Positions 50,273 to 60,898 of a DNA stretch of 64,000 bases are shown in pieces. The position numbers were made by a program, and so were the translations under genes. The DNA is taken from positions 4,898,001-4,962,000 of the forward strand of contig NZ_CP082928.1 in the NCBI RefSeq assembly GCF_023517795.1. The letters are read 5' to 3'. A model generated the notes under the pieces. It saw only the letters and a program-made list of their open reading frames with translations, was not told the DNA's origin and did not search any database. Numbering within the stretch: position 1 is the stretch's first letter; each line of letters opens with the position of its first letter. The stretch is from Pseudomonas fulva. GTDB lineage: Bacteria; Pseudomonadota; Gammaproteobacteria; Pseudomonadales; Pseudomonadaceae.

Positions 50273-51181
50273 ATGAGTGTCACGGCGGTAATCGGCAAGG
50301 CTTCACCCTTCGATGCGTTGCAGCGCTGGCTGCCCAAGCTGGTACTGGCGCCCACCATGCTGGTGGTGCTGGTGGGGTTCTACGGCTACATCCTGTGGAC
50401 GGCGGTGCTGTCGTTCACCAATTCCAGCTTCATGCCCAGCTACAAGTGGGTGGGCCTGCAGCAGTACGTGCGTTTGCTGGACAACGACCGCTGGTGGGTC
50501 GCCAGCAAGAACCTGATGGTGTTCGGCGGCCTGTTCATCGGCATCAGCCTGGTGATCGGCGTGTTGCTGGCGGTGCTGCTCGATCAGCGCATCCGCCGCG
50601 AAGGCGTGATCCGCACCATCTACCTGTACCCCATGGCGCTGTCGATGATCGTCACCGGCACCGCCTGGAAATGGCTGCTCAACCCCGGCCTGGGCCTGGA
50701 CAAGCTGCTGCGTGACTGGGGCTGGGAAGGCTTCCGCCTGGACTGGCTGGTGGACCCCGACCGGGTCGTCTACTGCCTGGTGATCGCGGCCGTGTGGCAG
50801 GCCTCGGGCTTCGTCATGGCGTTGTTCCTGGCCGGGCTGCGCAGCGTCGACCAGTCGATCATCCGCGCCGCCCAGGTGGACGGCGCGAGCTTGCCGACCA
50901 TCTACCTGCGCATCGTGCTGCCAAGCCTGCGACCGGTGTTCTTCAGCGCGGTGATGATCCTCGCCCACATTGCCATCAAGAGCTTCGATCTGGTGGCGGC
51001 GATGACCGCAGGCGGGCCTGGCTACGCCTCCGATCTGCCGGCGATGTTCATGTACAACTTCACCTTCAGCCGCGGCCAGATGGGCATCGGCTCGGCCAGC
51101 GCGATGCTGATGCTCGGCGCGATCCTGGCCATTCTGGTGCCGTACCTCTACTCGGAATTGCGAGGCAAGCGCCATGACTAA
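50273..51181 (+). CDS. gtsB: GtsB, sugar ABC transporter permease
   Basis: 302 residues with six predicted membrane helices, MalF/UgpA type. The EAA loop that docks to the ATPase is AAQVDGASLPTIYLRIVLP. It forms the channel with GtsC. It lies 116 bp after gtsA and overlaps gtsC by eight bases. Confidence 0.94.
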   Translation: MSVTAVIGKASPFDALQRWLPKLVLAPTMLVVLVGFYGYILWTAVLSFTNSSFMPSYKWVGLQQYVRLLDNDRWWVASKNLMVFGGLFIGISLVIGVLLAVLLDQRIRREGVIRTIYLYPMALSMIVTGTAWKWLLNPGLGLDKLLRDWGWEGFRLDWLVDPDRVVYCLVIAAVWQASGFVMALFLAGLRSVDQSIIRAAQVDGASLPTIYLRIVLPSLRPVFFSAVMILAHIAIKSFDLVAAMTAGGPGYASDLPAMFMYNFTFSRGQMGIGSASAMLMLGAILAILVPYLYSELRGKRHD

Positions 51182-52004
51182 GGCCTTCAGTCCAAGCCGC
51201 CTGGCGATTCACGCCACCCTGTTGTTCGCCGCCGCGCTGTACCTGGTGCCGCTGGTGGTGATGCTGCTGACCAGCTTCAAGACCCCCGAGGACGTGCGCG
51301 CCGGCAACCTGCTGTCGCTGCCCGACGTGTTCACCCTGATCGGCTGGGTCAAGGCCTGGGACGTGGTCGGCGGGCACTTCTGGAACTCGGCGAAGATGGC
51401 CATTCCCGCGGTGCTGATCTCCACGGCGATCGGCGCGCTCAACGGCTACGTGCTGTCGATGTGGCGCTTCCGTGGCTCGCAGCTGTTCTTCGGGTTGCTG
51501 CTGTTCGGCTGCTTCCTGCCGTTCCAGACCATCCTGCTGCCGGCCTCGTTCACCCTCGGCAAGTTCGGCCTGGCCAACACCACCGTCGGCCTGGTGCTGG
51601 TCCACGTGGTCTATGGCATCGCCTTCACCACGCTGTTCTTCCGCAACTTCTACGTCAGCGTGCCGGATGCCCTGGTCAAGGCGGCGCGCCTGGATGGCGC
51701 CGGGTTCTTCACCATCTTCGGGCGCATCCTGCTGCCCATGTCGGTGCCGATCATCATGGTCTGCCTGATCTGGCAGTTCACCCAGATCTGGAACGATTTC
51801 CTGTTCGGCGTGGTGTTCGCCAGTGGCGACGCCCAGCCGATTACCGTGGCCCTCAACAACCTGGTCAACACCAGCACCGGGGCCAAGGAATACAACGTGG
51901 ACATGGCCGCGGCGATGATCGCCGGGCTGCCGACCCTGCTGGTGTACATCCTGGCGGGCAAGTACTTCCTGCGCGGCCTCACGGCTGGCGCGGTAAAGGG
52001 TTGA
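51174..52004 (+). CDS. gtsC: GtsC, sugar ABC transporter permease
   Basis: 276 residues, MalG/UgpE-type permease with six membrane helices and the EAA loop AARLDGAGFFTIFGRILLP. It is the second half of the glucose channel. The overlap with gtsB indicates coupled translation. Confidence 0.94.
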   Translation: MTKAFSPSRLAIHATLLFAAALYLVPLVVMLLTSFKTPEDVRAGNLLSLPDVFTLIGWVKAWDVVGGHFWNSAKMAIPAVLISTAIGALNGYVLSMWRFRGSQLFFGLLLFGCFLPFQTILLPASFTLGKFGLANTTVGLVLVHVVYGIAFTTLFFRNFYVSVPDALVKAARLDGAGFFTIFGRILLPMSVPIIMVCLIWQFTQIWNDFLFGVVFASGDAQPITVALNNLVNTSTGAKEYNVDMAAAMIAGLPTLLVYILAGKYFLRGLTAGAVKG

Positions 52005-52050
52005 AAGCGGCTGCGCTCGCTCGCGGTGCTTTCGAAGTGGAGAGAAGTAA

Positions 52051-53199
52051 ATGGCAACGCTCGAACTGCGCAACGTCAACAAGTCCTACGGCAGCGGCCT
52101 GACGGACACGCTCAAACGCATCGATCTGAAGATCGACGATGGCGAATTCCTGATTCTGGTCGGCCCCTCGGGCTGCGGTAAATCGACCCTGATGAATTGC
52201 ATCGCCGGCCTGGAGAGCATCAGCAATGGCGCCATTCTGGTCGACGACGCCGATATCAGCGGCATGAGCCCCAAGGATCGCGACATCGCCATGGTGTTCC
52301 AGTCCTATGCGCTGTACCCGACCATGAGCGTGCGCGACAACATCGCCTTCGGCCTGAAGATGCGCAAGTTGCCCGCGGCGGCCATCGACGAGGAGGTGGC
52401 CCGGGTCGCCAAGCTGCTGCAGATCGAACACCTGCTGGCGCGCAAACCCGGCCAGCTCTCCGGCGGCCAGCAGCAGCGCGTGGCCATGGGCCGTGCGTTG
52501 GCGCGGCGGCCGAAGATCTACCTGTTCGATGAGCCGCTGTCGAACCTCGACGCCAAGCTGCGGGTGGAGATGCGCACCGAAATCAAGCTGATGCACCAGC
52601 GCCTGAAGACCACCACGGTGTACGTCACCCACGACCAGATCGAAGCCATGACCCTGGGCGACAAGGTGGCGGTGATGAAGGAGGGCGTGATCCAGCAGTT
52701 CGGCACCCCGCAACAGATCTACAACGACCCGGCCAACCAGTTCGTGGCCAGCTTCATTGGCTCGCCGCCGATGAACTTCATCCCCGTGCCGCTGCAGCGC
52801 CGCGACGGTCAGGTGTGGGCGCTGCTCGCGTCGTCCATCGGCCGCTGCGAGCTGCCCCTGGGCGAGCTGCCGGAAGGCACGGAGCAGCGTGCCATGCTGC
52901 TCGGCGTACGCCCGGAGCAGGTGCAGCTCGCCGCCGGTGCGGCACAGGCGACTGCGTTGCCTGCGCAGGTGGAAGTCACCGAGCCCACCGGGCCGGACAC
53001 CCTGGTGTTCGTCACCGTCAACGACAGCAAGCTGTGCTGCCGCCTGGCGCCGGATCAGGCGCCGCCGGTCGGTCAGCACCTGGCGCTGCACATCGATGCC
53101 TCCCGGGCGCTGCTGTTCGACGCCCAGAGTGGCGAGCGGGTGCGGCCCCTGGCCCGTGCGGCACAGCCAGACAACGTCACCTCGTTAACGAATCGTTGA
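52051..53199 (+). CDS. gtsD: GtsD, sugar ABC transporter ATP-binding protein (MalK/UgpC type)
   Basis: 382 residues. Walker [10 protein letters not shown] (about 38-46), Q-loop [12 protein letters not shown], signature [15 protein letters not shown] (about 135), Walker [13 protein letters not shown] and the H-loop in [14 protein letters not shown] are present. The C-terminal OB-fold (TOBE) regulatory region (about 240-370) is that of the MalK group. It energises GtsABC. Confidence 0.95.
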   Translation: MATLELRNVNKSYGSGLTDTLKRIDLKIDDGEFLILVGPSGCGKSTLMNCIAGLESISNGAILVDDADISGMSPKDRDIAMVFQSYALYPTMSVRDNIAFGLKMRKLPAAAIDEEVARVAKLLQIEHLLARKPGQLSGGQQQRVAMGRALARRPKIYLFDEPLSNLDAKLRVEMRTEIKLMHQRLKTTTVYVTHDQIEAMTLGDKVAVMKEGVIQQFGTPQQIYNDPANQFVASFIGSPPMNFIPVPLQRRDGQVWALLASSIGRCELPLGELPEGTEQRAMLLGVRPEQVQLAAGAAQATALPAQVEVTEPTGPDTLVFVTVNDSKLCCRLAPDQAPPVGQHLALHIDASRALLFDAQSGERVRPLARAAQPDNVTSLTNR

Positions 53200-53244
53200 G
53201 AAGGAGTCGGCCTCGTAGTCCTGATGCCGGCATTGCAAAGCGGT

Positions 53245-53255
53245 AACAACAATAA
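53245..53255 (+). promoter_or_regulatory. Candidate Hfq/Crc site before the LamB-type porin
   Basis: AACAACAATAA holds two overlapping AANAANAA matches and ends 18 nt before the ATG, ahead of the AGGAGAGG ribosome site. Confidence 0.6.
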
Positions 53256-54506
<1,251 letters not shown>

Positions 54507-54507
54507 G

Positions 54508-54582
54508 CGGCAAGCTGCAAGTAGGGGCGTGGGCGCGGTGGCGACCATCGCTCTTGTAGCTCGCGGCTTGCGGCCCGCAGCT
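54508..54582. repeat. Imperfect inverted repeat between convergent porin and hexR
   Basis: CGGCAAGCTGCAAG on the left is mirrored by CTTGTAGCTCGCGGCTTGC and a further GCAGCT on the right. It fills the whole gap between convergent genes and may act as a bidirectional transcript end; no T-run is seen. Confidence 0.5.
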
Positions 54583-55450
54583 AAAGTGGCTCTTCGCTGG
54601 CCGGATAACGGCTGGCGTTGAGGCTCTCCTTGATCTTGCGCAGGTGCGGCTGGAAATCCGCGCCGCGGCGCAGGGTCATGCCGGTTGCCAGCACATCGAG
54701 CACGGTCAGCTGGATGATCCGCGAGGTCATCGGCATGTAGATGTCGGTGTCTTCGGGCAGCGGAATGTGCACGCTGAGGCTGCAGGCCTGGTCCAGCGGC
54801 GAGCCGGCAGCGGTCAGGCCGAGCACCGAGGCACCATTCTCCCGGGCCAGGCGCGCCACCTCGACCAGCTCGCGGGTGCGGCCGGTGTAGGAAATGATCA
54901 CGAACAGATCGCCCGTATGCGCCACCGAGGCGAGCATGCGCTGCATCAGCACGTCGGCATGGGCCGATACCGCCAGGTTGAAGCGAAAGAACTTGTGCTG
55001 GGCGTCCAGGGCCACCGGTGCCGAGGCGCCGAGGCCGAAGAAGTGGATCTGCCGGGCCTGGATCAGCAGGTCGACGGCACGGCTGATCAGGTTGGCATCC
55101 AGGCTTTGCCAGGCGCTGTCCAGCGAGGCGATGGCACTGCCGAAGATCTTGCGGGTATAGGCCTCGGGGCCGTCATCGGCTTCCACCGCGCGGCTCACGT
55201 AGGCCGCGCCGCTGGCCAGGCTCTGGGCCAGCTGCATCTTCAGTTCCGGGTAACCGTTGACGCCGAACGACCGGCAGAAGCGGTTGACCGTCGGCTCGCT
55301 GACCTGGGCGGCCTGGGCGAGGGCGGCGATGCTCAGGCGGGTGGCCTGCTGCGGGTTGAGCAGGATCACTTCGGCGACCTTGCGTTCGGCCTTGTTGAGG
55401 CTCTCGAGGCGGCCCTGGATCTGTTCGAGAAGGTTGCGCACGCGATCCAT
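54581..55450 (-). CDS. hexR: HexR, RpiR-family repressor of central carbohydrate metabolism
   Basis: 289 residues. The N-terminal helix-turn-helix (about 1-75, [27 protein letters not shown] segment) is followed by a SIS sugar-phosphate isomerase-like domain that binds 2-keto-3-deoxy-6-phosphogluconate in pseudomonads, releasing DNA. It is divergent from zwf. Its likely operators are at 42262, 42324 and about 55536. Confidence 0.94.
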   Translation of the reverse strand: MDRVRNLLEQIQGRLESLNKAERKVAEVILLNPQQATRLSIAALAQAAQVSEPTVNRFCRSFGVNGYPELKMQLAQSLASGAAYVSRAVEADDGPEAYTRKIFGSAIASLDSAWQSLDANLISRAVDLLIQARQIHFFGLGASAPVALDAQHKFFRFNLAVSAHADVLMQRMLASVAHTGDLFVIISYTGRTRELVEVARLARENGASVLGLTAAGSPLDQACSLSVHIPLPEDTDIYMPMTSRIIQLTVLDVLATGMTLRRGADFQPHLRKIKESLNASRYPASEEPL

Positions 55451-55535
55451 TGTTGTCCTTGTCCGATGAAATGCCGGGTTATCCTAAGCCGGGGCTGGTC
55501 TACTGGCTACCCGCTCGACGCACTCTACGAATATG

Positions 55536-55552
55536 TTGTGTTTATTACTACA
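55536..55552. promoter_or_regulatory. Candidate HexR site before zwf
   Basis: TTGTGTTTATTACTACA has the left half TTGT intact and a degenerate right half. It sits 64 bp upstream of the zwf ATG in the hexR-zwf divergent region. Confidence 0.5.
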
Positions 55553-55602
55553 TTTCCGGTTGCGAAATGGTGGATTACCCGCTATCAATAGGGCAACTTT
55601 AG

Positions 55603-55610
55603 AAGAACAA
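55603..55610 (+). promoter_or_regulatory. Candidate Hfq/Crc site before zwf
   Basis: AAGAACAA ends 5 nt before the zwf ATG, in the place of the ribosome binding site. Confidence 0.5.
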
Positions 55611-55615
55611 AGATC

Positions 55616-57085
55616 ATGTCGATGATTCCTGTTGAGCCTTGCACCCTCGCTCTGTTCGGCGCCCTGGGCGACCTGGCATTGCGCAAGCTGTTTCCCGCCC
55701 TCTACCAGCTCGACCGCGCCGGGCTGCTGCACGAGGATACCCAGTTGCTCGCCCTGGCGCGCGACGGTGGCGACCCCGACAAGCACTTGAGCACCATCGA
55801 TGCCCATCTGCGCCGCTACCTGCCGGCTCCGGAGCTCGATGAGGCGGTGATGCAACGCTTCCAGGCGCGCCTGCGCTACCTGAGCATGGAGTTCCTGCCG
55901 CCGGATAGTTATCCGCAACTGGCCGAAGCGGTGGGCAGCGGCCGTCAACTGATCGCCTACTTCGCCACGCCGGCCTCGGTGTACGGCGGCATCTGCGCCA
56001 ACCTCGCGGCGGTCGGCCTGGCCGAGGGCACCCGGGTGGTGCTGGAAAAACCCATCGGCCACGACCTGCACTCGTCGCGCGCGGTCAACGATGCGGTGGC
56101 CGCCTATTTCCCGGAAACCCAGGTCTATCGGATCGACCATTACCTGGGCAAGGAAACGGTGCAGAACCTGATCGCCCTGCGTTTCGCCAACAGCCTGTTC
56201 GAAACCCAGTGGAACCAGAACCACATCACCCACGTGGAAATCACCGTGGCGGAGAAGGTCGGCATCGAAGGCCGCTGGGGCTATTTCGACAAGGCCGGCC
56301 AGCTGCGCGACATGATCCAGAACCACCTCTTGCAACTGCTCTGCCTGATCGCCATGGACCCGCCCGGCGACCTGTCGGCCGACGCCATCCGGGACGAAAA
56401 GGTCAAGGTACTCAAGGCCCTGGAGCCGATGACCGCCGAGCAGCTGTCACGCCACGTGGTGCGTGGCCAGTACGTGGCCGGCACCAGCGACGGCAAGCCG
56501 GTGCCCGGCTACCTGGAAGAAGAGAATTCCAACGCCCAGAGCGACACCGAAACCTTCGTCGCCCTGCGTGCCGACATCCGCAACTGGCGCTGGGCCGGGG
56601 TGCCGTTCTACCTGCGCACCGGCAAGCGCATGGCGCAGAAGCTGTCGCAGATCGTCATCCACTTCAAGGAGCCGCCGCATTACATCTTCGCCCCGGAACA
56701 GCGGCAGTTGATCGGTAACAAGCTGATCATCCGCCTGCAGCCGGACGAGAGCATTTCCCTGCAGGTGATGACCAAGGACCAGGGCCTGGACAAGGGCATG
56801 CAGCTGCGCAGCGGTCCGCTGCAGCTGAATTTCTCCGCGACCTACAAGAGTGCGCGGATCCCCGATGCCTACGAGCGCCTGCTGCTGGAAGTGATGCGCG
56901 GCAACCAGAACCTGTTCGTGCGCAAGGACGAAATCGAGCACGCCTGGCAGTGGTGCGATCAATTGATCGACGGCTGGAAAAAACTCGGCGACCCACCCAA
57001 ACCCTATGTCGCCGGCACCTGGGGGCCGATGAGCTCCATCGCCCTGATCACTCGCGACGGGAGGGCCTGGTATGGCGATCTCTGA
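55616..57085 (+). CDS. zwf: Zwf, glucose-6-phosphate 1-dehydrogenase
   Basis: 489 residues. It oxidises glucose-6-phosphate to 6-phosphogluconolactone with NAD(P). The coenzyme loop reads [12 protein letters not shown] (the common form is GASGDL), and the substrate and catalytic motif [13 protein letters not shown] is at about 172-184. Two in-frame ATGs (55616 and 55622) are possible. Its 3' end overlaps pgl by 14 bp. Confidence 0.97.
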   Translation: MSMIPVEPCTLALFGALGDLALRKLFPALYQLDRAGLLHEDTQLLALARDGGDPDKHLSTIDAHLRRYLPAPELDEAVMQRFQARLRYLSMEFLPPDSYPQLAEAVGSGRQLIAYFATPASVYGGICANLAAVGLAEGTRVVLEKPIGHDLHSSRAVNDAVAAYFPETQVYRIDHYLGKETVQNLIALRFANSLFETQWNQNHITHVEITVAEKVGIEGRWGYFDKAGQLRDMIQNHLLQLLCLIAMDPPGDLSADAIRDEKVKVLKALEPMTAEQLSRHVVRGQYVAGTSDGKPVPGYLEEENSNAQSDTETFVALRADIRNWRWAGVPFYLRTGKRMAQKLSQIVIHFKEPPHYIFAPEQRQLIGNKLIIRLQPDESISLQVMTKDQGLDKGMQLRSGPLQLNFSATYKSARIPDAYERLLLEVMRGNQNLFVRKDEIEHAWQWCDQLIDGWKKLGDPPKPYVAGTWGPMSSIALITRDGRAWYGDL

Positions 57086-57785
57086 CCTCGAATTCCCCGT
57101 GGGCGTGGTCGCCCGCAGCCACAGCGATTCGCAGCAACTGGCCCAGGCTCTGGCCGAGAACGTGGCCGGTGCGCTGCGCGATGCCATCGACAGCCATGGC
57201 CAGGCCACCCTGGTGGTCTCCGGCGGGCGCAGTCCGATCGCCTTTTTCCAGGCGCTCTCCCAGCAGCCCTTGTCCTGGGCCAAGGTGCTGGTGAGCCTGG
57301 CCGACGAGCGCTGGGTACCGACCAGCCACGAAGACAGCAACGAGGCACTGGTGCGCCGCCACCTGCTGCAAGGGCCGGCTGCCGCGGCGCAGTTGCTGGG
57401 GCTCTATCGGAGCGCCGCGACCCTCGAGCAGGCCGCGCAGCTTGCCGAGCAGGCGCTGCGCGACCTGCCGACTATCGACGTGCTGATCCTGGGCATGGGC
57501 ACCGACGGCCATACCGCCTCGTTGTTTCCCGACAGCCCCAATCTGGACGAGGCACTCAGCGATGAATGCCCGCGCCGTTGCCTGCCGATGCTGGCACCGA
57601 GCGTACCCCACCAGCGCCTGACCCTGACCCTGCCGCTGCTCAAGGCGGCGCGCCTGCCGCTGCTGGCCATCGAGGGGCAGGGCAAGCTCGAGGTGCTCGA
57701 GCAGGCCCTGCAGCAAGACAATCACAAGAACATGCCGATCAGCGCGTTTCTGCGCGCGCCGCTCGAAATCTACTGGTGCCCCTGA
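57072..57785 (+). CDS. pgl: Pgl, 6-phosphogluconolactonase
   Basis: 237 residues, DevB/SOL family. It hydrolyses 6-phosphogluconolactone. [24 protein letters not shown] and [15 protein letters not shown] are diagnostic. It is translated from a start inside zwf and followed by eda after 20 bp, giving the usual zwf-pgl-eda operon. Confidence 0.96.
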   Translation: MAISDLEFPVGVVARSHSDSQQLAQALAENVAGALRDAIDSHGQATLVVSGGRSPIAFFQALSQQPLSWAKVLVSLADERWVPTSHEDSNEALVRRHLLQGPAAAAQLLGLYRSAATLEQAAQLAEQALRDLPTIDVLILGMGTDGHTASLFPDSPNLDEALSDECPRRCLPMLAPSVPHQRLTLTLPLLKAARLPLLAIEGQGKLEVLEQALQQDNHKNMPISAFLRAPLEIYWCP

Positions 57786-57805
57786 GGCCCGAAAGGAACA
57801 CGACC

Positions 57806-58465
57806 ATGACACAAGCCATCAGCCGCCCAGCCCCGACCATGGCGGAGAAGATCGACAGCATCGACGCGCTTTGCGCCCGGGCGCGGATCATGCCGGTGAT
57901 CACCATCGCCCGGGAGGAAGACATCCTGCCAATGGCCGATGCCCTGGATGCCGGCGGCCTGCAGGTGCTGGAAATCACCCTGCGCTCGCCCCACGGGCTG
58001 ACCGCCATCCGCCGCCTGCGCGAGGAGCGCCCGCACCTGTGCGTGGGCGCCGGCACGGTGCTCGATCGCCATATGCTGGGCGCGGTGGAAGAGGCCGGTG
58101 CGCAGTTCGTGGTCAGCCCCGGCTGCACCGATGACCTGCTGCGCGCCGCGCTGGAGAGCCCGGTGCCGATGCTGCCGGGCGTGGCCAGCGCCTCGGAGAT
58201 CATGGTCGGCTACGCCCTGGGCTATCGCCGCTTCAAGCTGTTCCCGGCCGAGGTCTGTGGCGGCACCGCCGCGCTCAAGGCGCTGGGCGGCCCGTTCGGC
58301 GATATCCGCTTCTGCCCGACTGGCGGCGTCGGCCCGGCCAACCTGCAGCGCTACATGGCACTGCCCAACGTGATGTGCGTGGGTGGCAGCTGGATGCTCG
58401 ACAGCAGCCAAGGCTGGGACGCCGTGCGCCAGGCCAGCGCCGACGCGCTCGCTCTGCTGGACTGA
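57806..58465 (+). CDS. eda: Eda, KDPG/KHG aldolase
   Basis: 219 residues. It cleaves 2-keto-3-deoxy-6-phosphogluconate to pyruvate and glyceraldehyde-3-phosphate. The Schiff-base lysine is Lys144 (RRFKLFPAE) and the general acid/base Glu56 is in VLEITLRSP. GAGTVLD and CPTGGV bind phosphate. The ATG at 57806 follows a GAAAGGAA ribosome site; the open frame upstream lies inside pgl. Confidence 0.97.
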   Translation: MTQAISRPAPTMAEKIDSIDALCARARIMPVITIAREEDILPMADALDAGGLQVLEITLRSPHGLTAIRRLREERPHLCVGAGTVLDRHMLGAVEEAGAQFVVSPGCTDDLLRAALESPVPMLPGVASASEIMVGYALGYRRFKLFPAEVCGGTAALKALGGPFGDIRFCPTGGVGPANLQRYMALPNVMCVGGSWMLDSSQGWDAVRQASADALALLD

Positions 58466-58548
58466 ATCGCGGCCCGCATGCCCTGAACATCCCTGTCGCC
58501 GGCTCGATGCCTCTGTCGAACCGGCGTCGTCATTTCCGAGGTTCGCGA

Positions 58549-59367
58549 ATGACCCTGCGCATCAGCAAAGACACCCGCCTGTGCATGTCGCTGTCCGGGC
58601 GGCCAGGTAATTTCGGCACGCGCTTTCAGAATTATCTGTACCGCGAGCTGGAGCTGGATTACCTGTACAAGGCCTTCACCACCAGCGATCTGCCGGCGGC
58701 CATCGGCGGCATTCGCGCCCTTGGCGTTCGCGGCTGCGCGGTGTCGATGCCGTTCAAGGAAGCCTGCATCAGGCACCTCGACGGCCTGCACGAGTCGGCG
58801 GCGACGCTGCAGTCGGTCAATACCATCGTTGCCGATGACGGCCGCCTGACCGGTTACAACACCGACTACAGCGCGGTGGTGAAACTGCTGCACAAGCATG
58901 GCGTACCGACCAGCAGCCGCTACGCCCTGCGCGGCAGCGGCGGCATGGCCAAGGCCGTGGCCTGCGCGCTGCGCGACAGCGGCTTCGCCGACGGCTCTAT
59001 CGTCGCCCGCAACGAGGCGGCGGGCAGGGCGCTGGCCGAGCAGTGCGGCGTGCATTGGCGCGAGGCATTGGGCGACGAGCCGGCAGCGTTGCTGGTCAAC
59101 GTTACGCCCCTTGGCATGCGCGGCGCCGAGGCCGACCAGCTGGCGTTCGACGAGCAGGCGGTGGAGGCGGCGAACTGGGTATTCGATGTGGTGGCCGTAC
59201 CGGTGGAAACCCCGCTGATTCGCCTGGCCCGCTCCCTGGGCAAACCGGTGATCACCGGCGGCGAAGTGATCGTGCTGCAGGCCGTCGAGCAATTCGTGCT
59301 GTACACCGGCGTACGCCCCGATGACGAGCTGATCGAGCGGGCGGCGCGCTTCGCCCTGGCCGACTAG
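58549..59367 (+). CDS. Shikimate dehydrogenase-like (AroE paralogue) protein
   Basis: 272 residues. The catalytic dyad of the AroE family is kept: Lys70 in SMPFKEA and Asp106 in GYNTDYSAV, with Asn91 in SVNTIV. The cofactor loop is GSGGMAKA (129-136). The N-terminal Ser-X-Ser motif that binds the shikimate carboxylate is absent, replaced by GNFGTRFQN (20-28). This makes it a paralogue with an uncertain substrate rather than the biosynthetic AroE. It follows eda by 83 bp and could be co-transcribed with it. Confidence 0.8.
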   Translation: MTLRISKDTRLCMSLSGRPGNFGTRFQNYLYRELELDYLYKAFTTSDLPAAIGGIRALGVRGCAVSMPFKEACIRHLDGLHESAATLQSVNTIVADDGRLTGYNTDYSAVVKLLHKHGVPTSSRYALRGSGGMAKAVACALRDSGFADGSIVARNEAAGRALAEQCGVHWREALGDEPAALLVNVTPLGMRGAEADQLAFDEQAVEAANWVFDVVAVPVETPLIRLARSLGKPVITGGEVIVLQAVEQFVLYTGVRPDDELIERAARFALAD

Positions 59368-59393
59368 CAAGGCCTCTCTCGATGCCGCGTTAC

Positions 59394-59415
59394 GACCGGA
59401 ATCCTGCCTCCGGTC
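59394..59415 (+). other. Hairpin after the AroE-like gene
   Basis: GACCGGA and TCCGGTC with an 8-nt loop, 26 bp past the stop codon. It may end the zwf-pgl-eda-aroE-like transcript, though a T-run is missing. Confidence 0.4.
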
Positions 59416-59462
59416 ACTTAAAGTTTGCACTTTCCCTTTCCCGGCCAAGTCGTAAAAGGTGT

Positions 59463-59523
59463 AGGGCATGGCGCTGCGTCGAGCGCTCTGCCAGACGCTG
59501 GCTTCGCCGCAGCGCCATGCCCT
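59463..59523. repeat. Long perfect palindrome with nested hairpin
   Basis: Arms AGGGCATGGCGCTGCG (59463-59478) and CGCAGCGCCATGCCCT (59508-59523) match over all 16 bp. The 29-nt spacer contains a further hairpin GCCAG-ACG-CTGGC (59490-59502). No coding role is apparent. Confidence 0.75.
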
Positions 59524-59610
59524 GCATCCGACCGGAACGCCTTATCCAGGCTTCCGATGCCAGGCGCGCCGCTAACCGGCGGCCGTCGACAGAAAAGCAA
59601 GGAGATAGCC

Positions 59611-59769
59611 ATGGGCTTGGGAACCATACTGCTGATCATTCTGATCCTGATGCTGATTGGTGCCATCCCGGCATGGCCGCATAGCCGCAGCTGGGGCTAC
59701 GGGCCTACCGGCGGTCTGGGACTGGTGCTGGTTATCGTGCTGGTGCTGCTGCTACTGGGCTACATATGA
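59611..59769 (+). CDS. Small DUF3309 membrane protein
   Basis: 52 residues: a hydrophobic N-terminal segment (LGTILLIILILMLIGAIPAW), a polar HSRSWGYGPTGG turn, and a second hydrophobic segment (LGLVLVIVLVLLLLGYI). This two-helix hairpin protein matches the DUF3309 family, whose function is unknown. AAGGAG sits 6 bp before the ATG. It is flanked by palindromes on both sides and is probably its own transcription unit. Confidence 0.85.
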   Translation: MGLGTILLIILILMLIGAIPAWPHSRSWGYGPTGGLGLVLVIVLVLLLLGYI

Positions 59770-59774
59770 GCCAG

Positions 59775-59797
59775 CGCCTGCATCGCTGATGCAGGCG
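59775..59797 (+). terminator. Probable terminator hairpin of the DUF3309 gene
   Basis: CGCCTGCATC and GATGCAGGCG form a perfect 10-bp stem with a 3-nt loop, five bases past the stop codon. The T-run is missing, so termination is inferred from position. Confidence 0.5.
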
Positions 59798-59884
59798 TAG
59801 CCGTCGGCGGCTCGAGCCGTCGACGGTGGCCCGCCCTCCACACCTCGCTACATCCCCCTCATTTCCCACCCGGAGGTCGCCTGC

Positions 59885-60898
59885 TTGGATCTGGTGATTG
59901 CACGGCCCGAAGGCCTGTATTGTCCTCCCGGAGATTTCTATATCGACCCCTGGCGCCCCGTCGAGCGCGCCGTCATCACCCATGGCCATGGCGACCATGC
60001 GCGTACCGGCAGCGCCCATTACCTGGCCGCCGCGCCGGGCGAGGGCATTCTGCGCACGCGCCTGGGACGTGACATCAACCTGCAGACCCTGGCCTATGGC
60101 GAGACCATCGACCATCACGGCGTCACCCTGAGTTTTCACCCCGCCGGCCACGTGCTGGGCTCGGCCCAGGTGCGCCTCGAGTACCGCGGCGAAGTCTGGG
60201 TCGCTTCGGGCGACTACAAGGTCGAGCCGGATGGCACCTGTGATCCCTTCGAGCCGGTGCGTTGCCATACCTTCATCACCGAGTCGACCTTCGGTTTGCC
60301 GATCTACCGCTGGCAGCCCCAGGCGCAGATCTTCGCCGGTATCAACGAGTGGTGGCGGCACAACCAGCAGGCCGGGCGGGCCAGCGTGCTGTTCTGCTAC
60401 GCCTTCGGCAAGGCGCAACGCATCCTGCATGGCATCGATGAAGGCATCGGGCCGATCCTTGGCCACGGCTCCATGGAGCCGCTGCACCAGGTGTACCGCG
60501 ATGCCGGCGTCTACCTGCCGCCAACCCGTTACGCCGGCGATGTGCCGAAAGGCGATCCGCTGCTGCGCCAGGCGCTGGTGCTGGCGCCGCCCTCGGCCGG
60601 TGGCAGCACCTGGATACGCCGCTTCGGTGACTACAGCGATGCCTTCGCCAGTGGCTGGATGCTGCTGCGCGGCACGCGTCGGCGCCGTGGCGTGGATCGC
60701 GGCTTCGTGCTGTCCGACCATGCCGACTGGCCGGGGTTGCTGTGGGCCATCGAGCAGACCGGCGCCGAGCGGGTCATGGTCACCCACGGCTCGGTGAATA
60801 TCCTGGTACGCCATCTGCGCGAGCAGGGCCTGGATGCCCAGGCCTTCGCCACTGAATACGGTGAGGAAGACGACGCGGCCGTGGAGGCGAGTTCATGA
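59885..60898 (+). CDS. Ligase-associated MBL-fold DNA exonuclease
   Basis: 337 residues, metallo-beta-lactamase/beta-CASP-like fold. The metal motif THGHGDHA is at about residues 32-39, with AGHVLGSAQV, SGDYK and LSDHADW further on. It belongs to the exonuclease family encoded beside ATP-dependent ligases. The start is a TTG at 59885, the only codon that gives the family start DLVIARPEGLYCPPGDFYIDPW, with GGAGG upstream. Its stop overlaps the ligase ATG. Confidence 0.88.
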   Translation: MDLVIARPEGLYCPPGDFYIDPWRPVERAVITHGHGDHARTGSAHYLAAAPGEGILRTRLGRDINLQTLAYGETIDHHGVTLSFHPAGHVLGSAQVRLEYRGEVWVASGDYKVEPDGTCDPFEPVRCHTFITESTFGLPIYRWQPQAQIFAGINEWWRHNQQAGRASVLFCYAFGKAQRILHGIDEGIGPILGHGSMEPLHQVYRDAGVYLPPTRYAGDVPKGDPLLRQALVLAPPSAGGSTWIRRFGDYSDAFASGWMLLRGTRRRRGVDRGFVLSDHADWPGLLWAIEQTGAERVMVTHGSVNILVRHLREQGLDAQAFATEYGEEDDAAVEASS

